From Flavihumibacter soli (GTDB lineage: Bacteria > Bacteroidota > Bacteroidia > Sphingobacteriales > Sphingobacteriaceae): DNA of 64,000 nt. The notes beneath the pieces were generated by a model. That model was not told where the DNA came from. It was given only the letters and a program-made list of their open reading frames with translations, and made no database searches. Positions 53,222 through 62,062 of this stretch are shown in pieces. The translations under genes and the position numbers were made by a program. How positions within the stretch are numbered: position 1 is the stretch's first letter; each line of letters starts with the position of its first letter. The stretch covers positions 434,001-498,000 of the forward strand of contig NZ_JAAFZB010000096.1 of the NCBI RefSeq assembly GCF_010692725.1. The letters are read 5' to 3'.

Positions 53222-53288
53222 TGTCCTAAAATTTCACAAGTGACTGGTCGTTACCTATAAAGGGTATTGATTTCAATATTTTAGGACA
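53222..53288. repeat. 67-bp inverted-repeat element, copy 2
   Basis: TGTCCTAAAA ... TTTTAGGACA, the same 67 bp length as at 36382 with an internally related centre (TGACT, CTATA). Lies just after the helicase-like gene; a half copy (TTTTAGGACA, 55247-55256) lies upstream of the same gene. Confidence 0.7.
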
Positions 53289-53306
53289 AATGGTCCTTCT
53301 CTAATT

Positions 53307-55151
53307 TTATGCAGCATTATCGATTGAGTAAAGGGCTTTTACTATTTTGATTTGTTCGGCTCTTGTCCCTGTAGCTGTACGTTCCTTCACTAATTCAATT
53401 TTAAACAACCCGAGCCTATCCAAATCGTCTGCAAACGCAGTTTTTTTTGAACCGTCAGCTTTTTTTAACCCTAGTTCATTATAAATACCCTGTAATATCG
53501 ACTTAACCTCTTTTTTTGAGTACACTCTTATCTCAAAACGTTCAGTGACGAGTATGTGTAATCTTGCTTCTTGATTTTTATTGCTTTTTTCTATCAGTTT
53601 TGCTTTCATTTTATCGTTATTGTATCCCAACTCCTCTAATGTTTTAACACCTAAAACGTGGTATGCCTCAAAGAGAATTGGGCTTGCTTCTTTCCATTTC
53701 TTTATCTGTCGCTGAGCTTTACCAAATTCATAGGACCGAGGAGAACTATTATACAATTCGACTTGTTCAATTATTTCCCTGTTAATTTCAGCCGCGGACC
53801 TTCCTCTCTTTATAGTTTTGAGGCTAAACTTTATTATCTCCGTCTCATAGTTGCAGTTTTGCCAGGCTTCTTCAATTGACTCTTTTGATCTATATTGGAG
53901 CTTAAACGATTTTTTATATACGATTTGATCTATCTTTTCGTAGTCGATGATAGTTTTTGCATCAATTACTGAACTGACATTATTAACAAAATCTCCAAAG
54001 CCTAGGATGTCTGTCATATCCTCCTCCCTACAGTCGGTCTTAAACTTAATATAATCAGCGATGTGCTTCTTGGCACTATAAATAACGTTTTCTTCAATCG
54101 ATTCTCGAGTTCGCATAGTCGTTGGTTCAATGGTGTTTGTTATGTGAATTATCTGATTTGGTCTTTCTTCAGGATCTAACCTGATCCTTCCGACAGCTTG
54201 AAGACCTCTGAAGTTTATACCAACTATCGAATGAGGTATAGATTCGTCTGTTACTAGTACCATTGTATCTAACGGCTCACCACGTAAATCCCAACCCTCG
54301 TTATACCTACAGGTAAAAAAGTTAAATTTTTTAAATTGAGCTGCGTTCGTGTCGCTTTGATAATATAAGGAAGCTTCCTCCAAGTTTATCATATTCTTTT
54401 CATCATCTCTACAATAGATATTGACATCAGTAATCCCTGCCGTTGCTATAGCATTACCTATTGCAGTTACTGAGTTGTAAAAAATGAACACGTTACCGGG
54501 GTACGATTCAGGATGGGTCAAAACGTAATGTAATGCTGACTTAGGATCATCATCCACTACTAACGAAATCTTACCTAATTTTTGATCGAACTCGATTTTG
54601 TAATACGTTAACTCTTTAAATTTAGGATTAGATGAAGGATATGGAGTAGCTGAGCCCATAGCTTTGTTTTTAAAGGACCAAAAATATTTAAACGGAGTCA
54701 AGATGTCTTCTCTGAACATGTCACAGGCATAGCAGTGACATTCATCCAAAAAACAGAAGAAATCATCATAAAGTGTGTCTTCAATACCTAGACTCTTAGC
54801 TGCTTCAATTATTTTCCAGAACCCTTCAGGAGTTACAACTAGCTTCTTAAACTGAATTTCAGCATTTGCTAAGTATTCAGCGACGTCCGCGGGGGTTACC
54901 CTTTCCGCAACTTTGAATGGGGAGAAGTCCGCATGTTCCGTAACCTTATCATCTATGATGGGTAGGTAGGGAATTGTCATGATGCTATGTCTTAGAGATC
55001 TAAATTCCGAGTACGTCAAGCCGAAGCCCGGTTTGCCCTTATCTACAACTGAGTTATTCGGTATGAGTCCGTCTGGATTATTTTTATCTGGGAAAGCGTC
55101 TTTGAAACCTGCAGTCAATGGCAGGTTTATTCTTACTGTACTGTTTAACAT
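53307..55151 (-). CDS. SF2 helicase-like protein with an atypical P-loop
   Basis: 614 aa. Motif order fits an SF2 helicase: a P-loop-like VVDKGKPGFGLTYSEFRSLR at about residue 35, walker B-like FFCFLDECHCYACD (DECH), motif III-like MGSATPYPS, and VGINFRGLQAVGRIRLDPE (motif VI with QAVGRIR). In the P-loop the canonical Lys of GKT is Leu (GFGLT), which I believe is a property of this Bacteroidota family. C-terminal 250 aa are helical and unassigned. Perhaps a nucleic-acid-remodelling defence or replication protein. Confidence 0.62.
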   Translation of the reverse strand: MLNSTVRINLPLTAGFKDAFPDKNNPDGLIPNNSVVDKGKPGFGLTYSEFRSLRHSIMTIPYLPIIDDKVTEHADFSPFKVAERVTPADVAEYLANAEIQFKKLVVTPEGFWKIIEAAKSLGIEDTLYDDFFCFLDECHCYACDMFREDILTPFKYFWSFKNKAMGSATPYPSSNPKFKELTYYKIEFDQKLGKISLVVDDDPKSALHYVLTHPESYPGNVFIFYNSVTAIGNAIATAGITDVNIYCRDDEKNMINLEEASLYYQSDTNAAQFKKFNFFTCRYNEGWDLRGEPLDTMVLVTDESIPHSIVGINFRGLQAVGRIRLDPEERPNQIIHITNTIEPTTMRTRESIEENVIYSAKKHIADYIKFKTDCREEDMTDILGFGDFVNNVSSVIDAKTIIDYEKIDQIVYKKSFKLQYRSKESIEEAWQNCNYETEIIKFSLKTIKRGRSAAEINREIIEQVELYNSSPRSYEFGKAQRQIKKWKEASPILFEAYHVLGVKTLEELGYNNDKMKAKLIEKSNKNQEARLHILVTERFEIRVYSKKEVKSILQGIYNELGLKKADGSKKTAFADDLDRLGLFKIELVKERTATGTRAEQIKIVKALYSIDNAA

Positions 55152-55404
55152 TAAACATATGATTAGGCTTTAAAATGAGGATGGATCTTTGGGTTCGGTA
55201 TGCAGAGATGCAGACCTTTGAGCCTATCTTGAGTTTCATCCAAAATTTTAGGACACTGGAGGGAAAATAAAAAGATCAGTCCGAAAACTGATCCTGTAAG
55301 TCATTCATTTTGTTGGTGCCTAATCCTGAAATGATATGTAAATATACTCATTTTCAGCGGTTTATGCAAGTATATTAATTTTTTATTAAAATCTTCTGCA
55401 CCAG

Positions 55405-55435
55405 TTTGCAAAATGTAAATAAATACATAATTTTG
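55405..55435 (+). promoter_or_regulatory. Perfect Bacteroidota promoter driving a structured transcript
   Basis: TTTG (55405-55408), 19 nt, TAATTTTG (55428-55435). Complete consensus, placing the start near 55441, about 390 nt before the next gene. Confidence 0.85.
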
Positions 55436-55440
55436 GCATC

Positions 55441-55829
55441 AGCTACTATTCGCTAAGAGACTGCTCCAGAATAGATAACTCAGCGTGCAGGCCCGACTTA
55501 CCAGTGGTGTAAGTTCTTTTAAGCTACTCCTTCGATAATGGGGCTGTACCCGGGTAGTTTCAGTTACAGAGTCGCAACAAACATTGGTTTTGTTGCAAAA
55601 CTAATTTCACACAGATTGGACTCCTATGGAGTTACGACAGTATTCTTTGTAGAAGCTTATCAAAGCCTCTTGAAGTTGTCTGTGAGATTGGATTTGGCTC
55701 TGTGACGACGTCCCAATTCCATGTTCTTTGAAATGTTGGCAATCATGAAAAACTATAGATACACTATAGAGCCAGTCTGTGTGATTTTATATTATCATAA
55801 CTTTTATAAAATCAAAAAAAAAATTAATC
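55441..55829 (+). ncRNA. Structured long leader or independent RNA
   Basis: Begins at the promoter above and shows CTATTC(55446)/GAATAG(55469), ACTTAC(55496)/GTAAGT(55509), CTGTA(55544)/TACAG(55565), GCAACAAA(55574)/TTTGTTGC(55589), ACTCC(55620)/GGAGT(55628), and near the end GATTTTAT/ATAAAATC. No frame of useful length. It could be a regulatory leader of the 55830 gene or a separate RNA; no obvious terminator separates them. Confidence 0.5.
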
Positions 55830-56261
55830 ATGGAAATTACAGTAAATGAAGGGTCTGAGTTAGCCTTATTAACTCCAAAACAAAAAGAAAGATATAACTA
55901 CTTCCTCCCTTTTTATGGTGAAGAAGCAATGGATGTAATTAAAAATCTATCAACTAAGGGTGAGAACTCTTTTCCATCAGTGCAGAAGAAACTTAATTCT
56001 CTTCTTCATGCTCCCTATCACGAGAAGGAGTATATAAATGCCCTATATGAAGCATTCGAAACAGGGAGTATCTACACTCCAGATCAGATAATTCAAGAAG
56101 TTAGTCAAGTTCGGAGTTCCCTTGGACTTGAACCATACCTCAATGTGAAGTCTTCCAGTCTAGCGGATTTCTTCAGATTATTCTTATTTGAACGAATCAC
56201 GGATGACTCGAATCGTAAGCTCCAAGCTTACAAGCCCGTATTTAGATTAAAACCTGAATAA
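55830..56261 (+). CDS. Island protein of unknown function behind a structured leader
   Basis: 143 aa, soluble, mostly helical (LLTPKQKERYNYFLPFYGEE, ENSFPSVQKKLNSLLHAPYH, SSLADFFRLFLFERIT). No motif recognised. Located between the helicase-like gene and the integrase; could be a directionality or regulatory factor by position only. Followed by a terminator. Confidence 0.55.
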   Translation: MEITVNEGSELALLTPKQKERYNYFLPFYGEEAMDVIKNLSTKGENSFPSVQKKLNSLLHAPYHEKEYINALYEAFETGSIYTPDQIIQEVSQVRSSLGLEPYLNVKSSSLADFFRLFLFERITDDSNRKLQAYKPVFRLKPE

Positions 56262-56291
56262 CATCAATTGCGATTGCCAACTTAAAATGAT

Positions 56292-56320
56292 AAAAGCCCG
56301 TTCCAAAAGGATGGGCTTTT
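56292..56320 (+). terminator. Terminator of the 55830 gene
   Basis: AAAAGCCC / GGGCTTTT with a 13-nt loop and further T, 30 nt after the stop. On the minus strand it could also serve the integrase. Confidence 0.75.
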
Positions 56321-56420
56321 TATATTATAATCAGTCATGACTTTCTTTCAGCCTAGGTCGAGATAACAACTACCTAAGTTTTATGTGCTAATTTTAATCC
56401 AGCACTTGGCTGGATCTAAA

Positions 56421-57638
56421 CTAATCCAGACTTGAGCAAACTCTTTCATTTGCTTCATCAACAACTTGTTTATCAAATTTGTCTAGATAGACGTTAGTTA
56501 TCGCATTTCCATACTCGTGGCCTAAAGCTTCGGCAATCACTTCATTGCTATACCCCATCTTCTTAGCAGTTGTGGCCCATGAATGTCTAACAGTATATGA
56601 AGTAATGTCCCCATCATATTCGATCAGCTCCCCTAATCTCTTAATATATTTATTGATAAGCTTAGTTCTACTCTTCACTATACGCATTAAGTTTTCCTCT
56701 GATTTAGGTTTAGAATTAATAATAGGTAAAATATAGTCTTTTACTTGACGCTCTGAGGCGATGTAAACCTGGATAATCTCAGATGCTTGAGGTACCACCT
56801 TGATGTCGTACCACTTGCCGGTCTTTTTCCGTTTATACTCTATCCTACCGTTATGAACATTTTTGGGACCGAGTAGTGCTAAATCAATTATCGAGATTCC
56901 AATGAGATAGAATGATAGTAGAAACCAATTCCTTACATGCCATATTGTTGTATTTTTTATAAGGTCTAAGTTCTTAATCTGTTTAATAAGGTCCTTATTA
57001 ACAGCTCGCTTTCGTGTTCGTTCAGGCTTCAATTTAAAGTCATCAAAGGGGTATAATGACTTATCTACTAGCTTCTGCCTAATCGCTTTATTATAAAAGA
57101 TTCTTATTGTTCTTATATATAGATAAATAGAGTTTGGCTTAATTTCCCTTAGCAGTAAATACTTTTGGTACGAATCCAAAAACAAATAATTGATTTGCTC
57201 GAATGCTAAGTCATCCTTAGGATAAAACCCTTTAAGCGCGTTTACTGTAGATTCATACACCCAAGCGTTCCCAACTTTATCAATAGATTTCAGGTCTGCA
57301 ATAAGATTATAGGCGAATTGATAGACAGTGATCTTAGGAGGGATCGCTAACACTATTTTGTTTGGATATTTTAAATAGGAGTTAACATCGCTCTCTGTTC
57401 CTAACAGTAACTCAGACTGCATATCGGCAAGGTCCTTCTTAAGCTTAGAATTAAGCACCTTATAGTTGTGATGGCCCTTCTTAATAACTTGTAGTTTTTC
57501 GTCCCAGTCATCAACTCTAACTGAGAGTCCAGCATATCTGGTCCGTGTTTTCCTGTTAAAGTAGATCTGGTAGTTTAGTGGATAAGTTCCGTCTGACTTA
57601 ACTCTTCTTTTGTCTAGAATAATCTTAATTGATACCAT
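56421..57638 (-). CDS. Tyrosine recombinase (integrase) of the island
   Basis: 405 aa from ATG 57638 (MVSIKIILDKRRVKSDGTYP); the frame is open to 57713, but that extension looks untranslated. N-terminal arm-binding and SAM-like domains, then the catalytic domain: FLLSFYLIGISIIDLALLGP (the usual first Arg is not seen; this Bacteroidota subfamily has Ile/Asn there), GRIEYKRKKTGKWY, SYTVRHSWATTAKK (H-x-x-R-type box), ALGHEYGNAITNVYLDKF with the Tyr nucleophile. It ends with a direction away from tRNA-Ala, 137 bp from it, as expected for an att-adjacent integrase. Confidence 0.9.
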   Translation of the reverse strand: MVSIKIILDKRRVKSDGTYPLNYQIYFNRKTRTRYAGLSVRVDDWDEKLQVIKKGHHNYKVLNSKLKKDLADMQSELLLGTESDVNSYLKYPNKIVLAIPPKITVYQFAYNLIADLKSIDKVGNAWVYESTVNALKGFYPKDDLAFEQINYLFLDSYQKYLLLREIKPNSIYLYIRTIRIFYNKAIRQKLVDKSLYPFDDFKLKPERTRKRAVNKDLIKQIKNLDLIKNTTIWHVRNWFLLSFYLIGISIIDLALLGPKNVHNGRIEYKRKKTGKWYDIKVVPQASEIIQVYIASERQVKDYILPIINSKPKSEENLMRIVKSRTKLINKYIKRLGELIEYDGDITSYTVRHSWATTAKKMGYSNEVIAEALGHEYGNAITNVYLDKFDKQVVDEANERVCSSLD

Positions 57639-57699
57639 TGTGCTTAGCTTAATGGTCAATTGCATACCCTCATGTACGTGCGATGTACGTGCAGTTAGT

Positions 57700-57900
<201 letters not shown>

Positions 57901-58008
57901 TACATCATCTTCAGAATGCGTCTGTTCCAAAAGTAATGCAGGCGCAAAAATTAAATCTGAGAGATGGTAGCTTAGCACATTCAAATGTTATATTAATTAA
58001 CCAATCTG

Positions 58009-58470
58009 ATGAACTACCGTTATAGTAAACTCGCTCTCACCGATTCACTTTGGTCCTTGATTCCGATTTTCCCCTTATGGACGATCTTCTTTGGTGTTTT
58101 TATAGCAGAAGGACTACGGACCAAAATTGATTGCGAAAAGGCCTATTGGGTAACGGAATGGGGTTTATTTGGAATTGCAATTGGTCTTATTGTAATATTC
58201 GTTTTTCGTCTTTTAAAATGGGAAAAGACTTGGAAAGAAAGACAAAATAAAAGGTATTACAGACTTTTTAATCTAGCCATTTATACCTTAATTAATAACT
58301 CCCTTCTAATTCTTATCGTTAGTCCAAATATTGCTTGCTATGGTCAATCTGACTCCATATTAGCCGTAATCATCAGCGGCCCGATATCATCAGTAGTTGT
58401 TTTAATAGTTGGACTATCGATAGACTTATTAAGAAAATCAAGTGCCAATAGGAACTTGCTGCCTGCATAA
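58009..58470 (+). CDS. Four-TM membrane protein of unknown function
   Basis: 153 aa. Hydrophobic segments at about 15-35, 48-68, 88-108 and 118-140. No motif. Outside the island but low-GC and just past the att site, so it may be accessory DNA. 57891-58008 has no other gene. Confidence 0.5.
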   Translation: MNYRYSKLALTDSLWSLIPIFPLWTIFFGVFIAEGLRTKIDCEKAYWVTEWGLFGIAIGLIVIFVFRLLKWEKTWKERQNKRYYRLFNLAIYTLINNSLLILIVSPNIACYGQSDSILAVIISGPISSVVVLIVGLSIDLLRKSSANRNLLPA

Positions 58471-58520
58471 CCGAACAATCCTCATTAAGTAGCTGTAGTG
58501 TGTGAAAGCACACGCTCCAA

Positions 58521-59312
58521 GTGAAAAAAGCAATATTAAAACGTCTTCTCGAAAAAGATATTCAGGCAATCGCACAGGCTTTAGATGCCTTCCTGGCAAC
58601 GCGGGAACAGGATGCTTTACATCAGCTTCGGGTGCAGATCAAAAAATTAAAAGCTCTCCTGGTACTGTTCGCGATTAACAAAAAAAATATTAAGCTATGG
58701 AAGGTCTTTCAACCGATCCGGAAGATCTTTCATGACGCAGGCCTTATCCGCGATGCCCACATCCATCTTCAGCTGGCAGATGAATTCGGAATAAAGCATT
58801 CCGCTTTTAACCAGCAGCAAGCCCAATTAATGTCGGATGAAACGGCTAAGTTCTGCGAGGCCGGTCGGAAGTACTTTAAGGATATTAAGCGAACGGGAAA
58901 GAAGCTTCGATCAGAACTAAGAAGGATCGACTCCAATCATATCACCAATTTCTACCGGTCCGAGTTGGACGCGATAGCTCTCACCCTGGAAAAACGGGAA
59001 TTTAATGAGGAGATGCACGAGTGCCGTAAACAGGTCAAAACCCTGCTTTATAATCAGAAACGGGTAGCTAAGGTCGTGAACGGCAATTTCGATATAAATG
59101 CTCCTTACCTAAACCAGGTGCAGGAAGCACTTGGCCGGTGGCACGACAGCATCCTGGCACGCGACCTGTTTTCGACGCAATTGCCTGATGAAAGACATGC
59201 GATCAATCAGCTGAACAGGCAGATCAGTGTACAGGAAAAAGCTATTGCAAGAATATCAGGAAATTTTTGGAAGAAAGTTACTGATGTCACACCTGAACTG
59301 AACAAGACCTGA
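58521..59312 (+). CDS. CHAD-domain protein
   Basis: 263 aa with the conserved His-rich helical pattern of CHAD: DALHQLRVQIKKLKALLVLF, HDAGLIRDAHIHLQ, EMHECRKQVKTLLYN, LGRWHDSILARDLF. Family knowledge: CHAD binds polyphosphate through histidines and basic residues. GTG start at 58521 chosen because it gives the N-terminal helix. Convergent with lpxB. Confidence 0.9.
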   Translation: MKKAILKRLLEKDIQAIAQALDAFLATREQDALHQLRVQIKKLKALLVLFAINKKNIKLWKVFQPIRKIFHDAGLIRDAHIHLQLADEFGIKHSAFNQQQAQLMSDETAKFCEAGRKYFKDIKRTGKKLRSELRRIDSNHITNFYRSELDAIALTLEKREFNEEMHECRKQVKTLLYNQKRVAKVVNGNFDINAPYLNQVQEALGRWHDSILARDLFSTQLPDERHAINQLNRQISVQEKAIARISGNFWKKVTDVTPELNKT

Positions 59313-59335
59313 TCATCCCGGCAAGTCGTTAAATA

Positions 59336-60445
59336 TTACGCTCCCAGGTAATTCCTCATCAGCCTGGCGGTCCTTGAGGATGCTCCGGGCTGACCCATCC
59401 TGGCGGCCAGTTCGTCGTAATTAATCAGCATACGGGTCCTGTACAGGGGATCATGCAGAATATTATTTAGTTCTTCTTCAATTTTATCCGGGTTGCAATC
59501 ATCCTGTATCAATTCTTTAACAACCTCCTCATCCATGATGAGGTTGACGAGTGATATGAACCGGATCTTCACCACCAGCCTGGCAATAGCGATAGATATG
59601 GCGTTTCCCTTATATACCACCACCTGGGGCACCTTAAGCAGCGCTGTTTCGAGTGTGGCGGTTCCGGATGTAACCACGGCACCCATAGAGTTCAGCAGCA
59701 GGTTGTAGGTTTCATTAAAGATCACCTGGATGTTGCGGTCGCCGATAAAGGGTTTATACTCCTCAGGAGAAAGGCCGGGAGCACCCGCTATGACGAACTG
59801 GTAGTTGGGAAAGCGGTCGCTCACTGCTATCATATCGGGAAGAACCTTCATAAGTTCCTGCCGCCGGCTTCCGGGAAGCAAAGCGATAACCGGGTTTACT
59901 GCAAGATTATGCCGCAATATGAAACTCTCATCTTCGATATTTCCTTCGATAGCGTCCAGCAGCGGGTTGCCAACATAGTCCACTTCCATACCCCAGGTTT
60001 TGTAAAAATCGACTTCAAAAGGCAGAATACAGAACATCCGGTCAACTACCTTTTTGATCCTGAGAACCCGTTTCTGGTTCCAGGCCCAGACTTTCGGGGA
60101 GATATAATAAAATACCGTGATATGATGCTTCTTTGCGAAGTCAGCGATCTTCAGGTTAAAGCCGGGAAAGTCAATCAGGATAAGAACATCCGGTTTATAC
60201 CCGATGATATCTTTTTTAGCTAGCTGAAGATTTTTATAGATCGTCACGATATTCGTAACTACTTCAACAAAACCCATAAAAGCCATCTCTGAATAATGCT
60301 TTACAAGGGTTCCGCCCTGCGCCTCCATCAGGTCACCTCCAAAATACCGGAATTCTGCAGCGGGGTCTTCAGCTTTAAGCGACTTCATAAGGTTTGCCCC
60401 ATGCAAATCACCGGAAGCTTCGCCAGCTACGATATAGTACTTCAT
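59336..60445 (-). CDS. lpxB: Lipid-A-disaccharide synthase
   Basis: 369 aa, the normal length. GT19 motifs are YYIVAGEASGDLHGANLMKS at the N-terminus, IDFPGFNLKIADFAKK, YYISPKVWAWNQKRVLRIKK, LPGSRRQELMKVLPDM and the C-terminal SGTATLETALLKVPQVVVYK. It couples UDP-diacylglucosamine and lipid X in lipid A synthesis at the inner face of the membrane. Downstream of surE and a small membrane-protein gene on the same strand. Confidence 0.97.
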   Translation of the reverse strand: MKYYIVAGEASGDLHGANLMKSLKAEDPAAEFRYFGGDLMEAQGGTLVKHYSEMAFMGFVEVVTNIVTIYKNLQLAKKDIIGYKPDVLILIDFPGFNLKIADFAKKHHITVFYYISPKVWAWNQKRVLRIKKVVDRMFCILPFEVDFYKTWGMEVDYVGNPLLDAIEGNIEDESFILRHNLAVNPVIALLPGSRRQELMKVLPDMIAVSDRFPNYQFVIAGAPGLSPEEYKPFIGDRNIQVIFNETYNLLLNSMGAVVTSGTATLETALLKVPQVVVYKGNAISIAIARLVVKIRFISLVNLIMDEEVVKELIQDDCNPDKIEEELNNILHDPLYRTRMLINYDELAARMGQPGASSRTARLMRNYLGA

Positions 60446-60495
60446 ATTATAGCTGAATTAATAGATTTCCAACAACATTAAATTAAGACAAATAC

Positions 60496-60756
60496 TTAGT
60501 TAATCCTGCTTAAAATTACAAAGAGCAACGCAGAGATAAAAGTTGAAAAGATCACACCTCTGGCGGTCTCCGGCCGGTCATTCAGGAAGAAATAGCGTAA
60601 CAGGAGCAGGTTTATGACCACACTTGCTATATATAAAAGATGCTTCTTTCCGAAAATTTCAGCATCGAATTTCAATATTTCGATGATGAACCAGGCCAGT
60701 GCCGGAGGTATGAGCCCCAGAAGCGCTCCTGCAAGGAATTTGTCTTTCTTAAACAT
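60496..60756 (-). CDS. Small three-TM membrane protein between surE and lpxB
   Basis: 86 aa, with hydrophobic segments at about 7-25, 38-56 and 68-85 (FLAGALLGLIPPALAWFIIE, HLLYIASVVINLLLLRYFFL). It overlaps the surE gene by 8 bp, so the three genes form an operon. No family recognised. Confidence 0.7.
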   Translation of the reverse strand: MFKKDKFLAGALLGLIPPALAWFIIEILKFDAEIFGKKHLLYIASVVINLLLLRYFFLNDRPETARGVIFSTFISALLFVILSRIN

Positions 60757-61522
60757 CCAGGTCCCAGCTGTTCAGTACCGGTATCGCATGATGGGCCGTC
60801 ATATCAAATTGCACCGGCACCATAGATATATAACCATTCTCAAGCGCCCATACGTCAGTATCTTCGCCCTGGTCATAGTTCTGAAAAACACCCGTTAGCC
60901 AGTAATAGTTCCGCTTGTGTGGATCGAGCCGCTCATCAAACTCTTCGGCCCATTTCGCGTTCGCCTGGCGACAGATCTTGATACCTTTTATGTCTGCACC
61001 CTTCGGGAAGTTGACATTCAGTAAGGTGCCTATCTGCAGCCCATGTTCAAGAACCCGGCTTGCAATAATTTTAATGAATTTCTTACAATGGCTGAAGTCG
61101 GCATCGTACTTAAAATCGTCCAGTGAAAACCCGATAGATGGGATACTTTCGATGGCTCCTTCAACAGCCGCCGACATCGTACCTGAATAGATAACATTGA
61201 TCGAGTTGTTCAGGCCGTGATTGATACCGGAAACACAGAGATCCGGCTTTTGCCCCTTAAAAACCTGGTTCACCGCCAGCTTTACACAGTCAACGGGCGT
61301 ACCTGATGATTTATACATCTCAACACCTTCATAAAGGTTAACCTTATCGAGGCGCAGTGGCTTGGCGATTGTTATGGCATGGCCCATGCCGGATTGCGGT
61401 CCGTCGGGAGCTACCACGGTAACATCCCCCAGTTCCTTCATTACTTCTATCAGAGCCCTGATGCCGGGAGCATCGATGCCATCGTCGTTTACTACTAAAA
61501 TTCTTGGTCTCGTTTTCTTCAC
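60749..61522 (-). CDS. surE: 5'/3'-nucleotidase SurE
   Basis: 257 aa. The SurE metal-binding motif ILVVNDDGIDAPGIRAL at the start, the SGMGHAITI loop, SGTPVDCVKLA, VSGINHGLNNSINVIYSGTM. It dephosphorylates nucleoside monophosphates in the cytoplasm. First gene of surE-(membrane protein)-lpxB. Confidence 0.97.
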   Translation of the reverse strand: MKKTRPRILVVNDDGIDAPGIRALIEVMKELGDVTVVAPDGPQSGMGHAITIAKPLRLDKVNLYEGVEMYKSSGTPVDCVKLAVNQVFKGQKPDLCVSGINHGLNNSINVIYSGTMSAAVEGAIESIPSIGFSLDDFKYDADFSHCKKFIKIIASRVLEHGLQIGTLLNVNFPKGADIKGIKICRQANAKWAEEFDERLDPHKRNYYWLTGVFQNYDQGEDTDVWALENGYISMVPVQFDMTAHHAIPVLNSWDLDV

Positions 61523-61745
61523 ACGGCGAAATTACGTAAAAAGGCCGAAAAGGGGGATGGATGAAAGTGAGAACTAAGAAGACATGCAAAAGTTGCTATT
61601 TTGCTGTGGTTCGGTTACAGTCAGCTTAAGCTCAAATTCCATTAATTTACGGACTTACCCTAACATGATGTAAAGAAGTCCTCCACCGAGGGTGAACGAT
61701 CTTGAATTAGTTTTGCAGGGCTGGCAAACAGCTTATGCTTTGCCA

Positions 61746-61780
61746 TAAAAAAAAGAGCTGATCTCTCAGCTCTTTTTTTT
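61746..61780. terminator. Strong bidirectional terminator
   Basis: A run of A, then GAGCTGA / TCAGCTC with a 4-nt loop, then 8 T. Both orientations give a T tail. Lies between the surE start side and the CsbD gene end. 61523-61745 has no gene. Confidence 0.9.
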
Positions 61781-61792
61781 ATGTTTCCCGGT

Positions 61793-61978
61793 CTATAAGC
61801 TTCTCAGCCAATCGATAACACCTTCGCGGGTCTTGCCGGTCTTTTGTTGCAGACGGCCGTACAGCTCATCCTCCTTACCTTCTTCATACATAAGATCATC
61901 ATCAGTCAGGTCGCCGTATTCTTGTTTTACCTTGCCTTTAAGCTCATTCCATGTGCCTTTTAATTCTAATCTGTCCAT
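61793..61978 (-). CDS. CsbD-like stress protein
   Basis: 61 aa: [20 protein letters not shown] then [20 protein letters not shown]. Very close to the CsbD family pattern (K-G-x-W-N-E-x-K-G-x-x-K-x-x-x-G-x-L-T-D-D-D). Family members are stress-induced in other bacteria; biochemical role unknown. Confidence 0.93.
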   Translation of the reverse strand: MDRLELKGTWNELKGKVKQEYGDLTDDDLMYEEGKEDELYGRLQQKTGKTREGVIDWLRSL

Positions 61979-62062
61979 AGTAGTAGATTTATTGGTTTAT
62001 GATTAGAAAACCGTTCAATTGCCTGAAAGTTTTAGCCGGGTAGCAATTTTAGCCGGTTCAGC

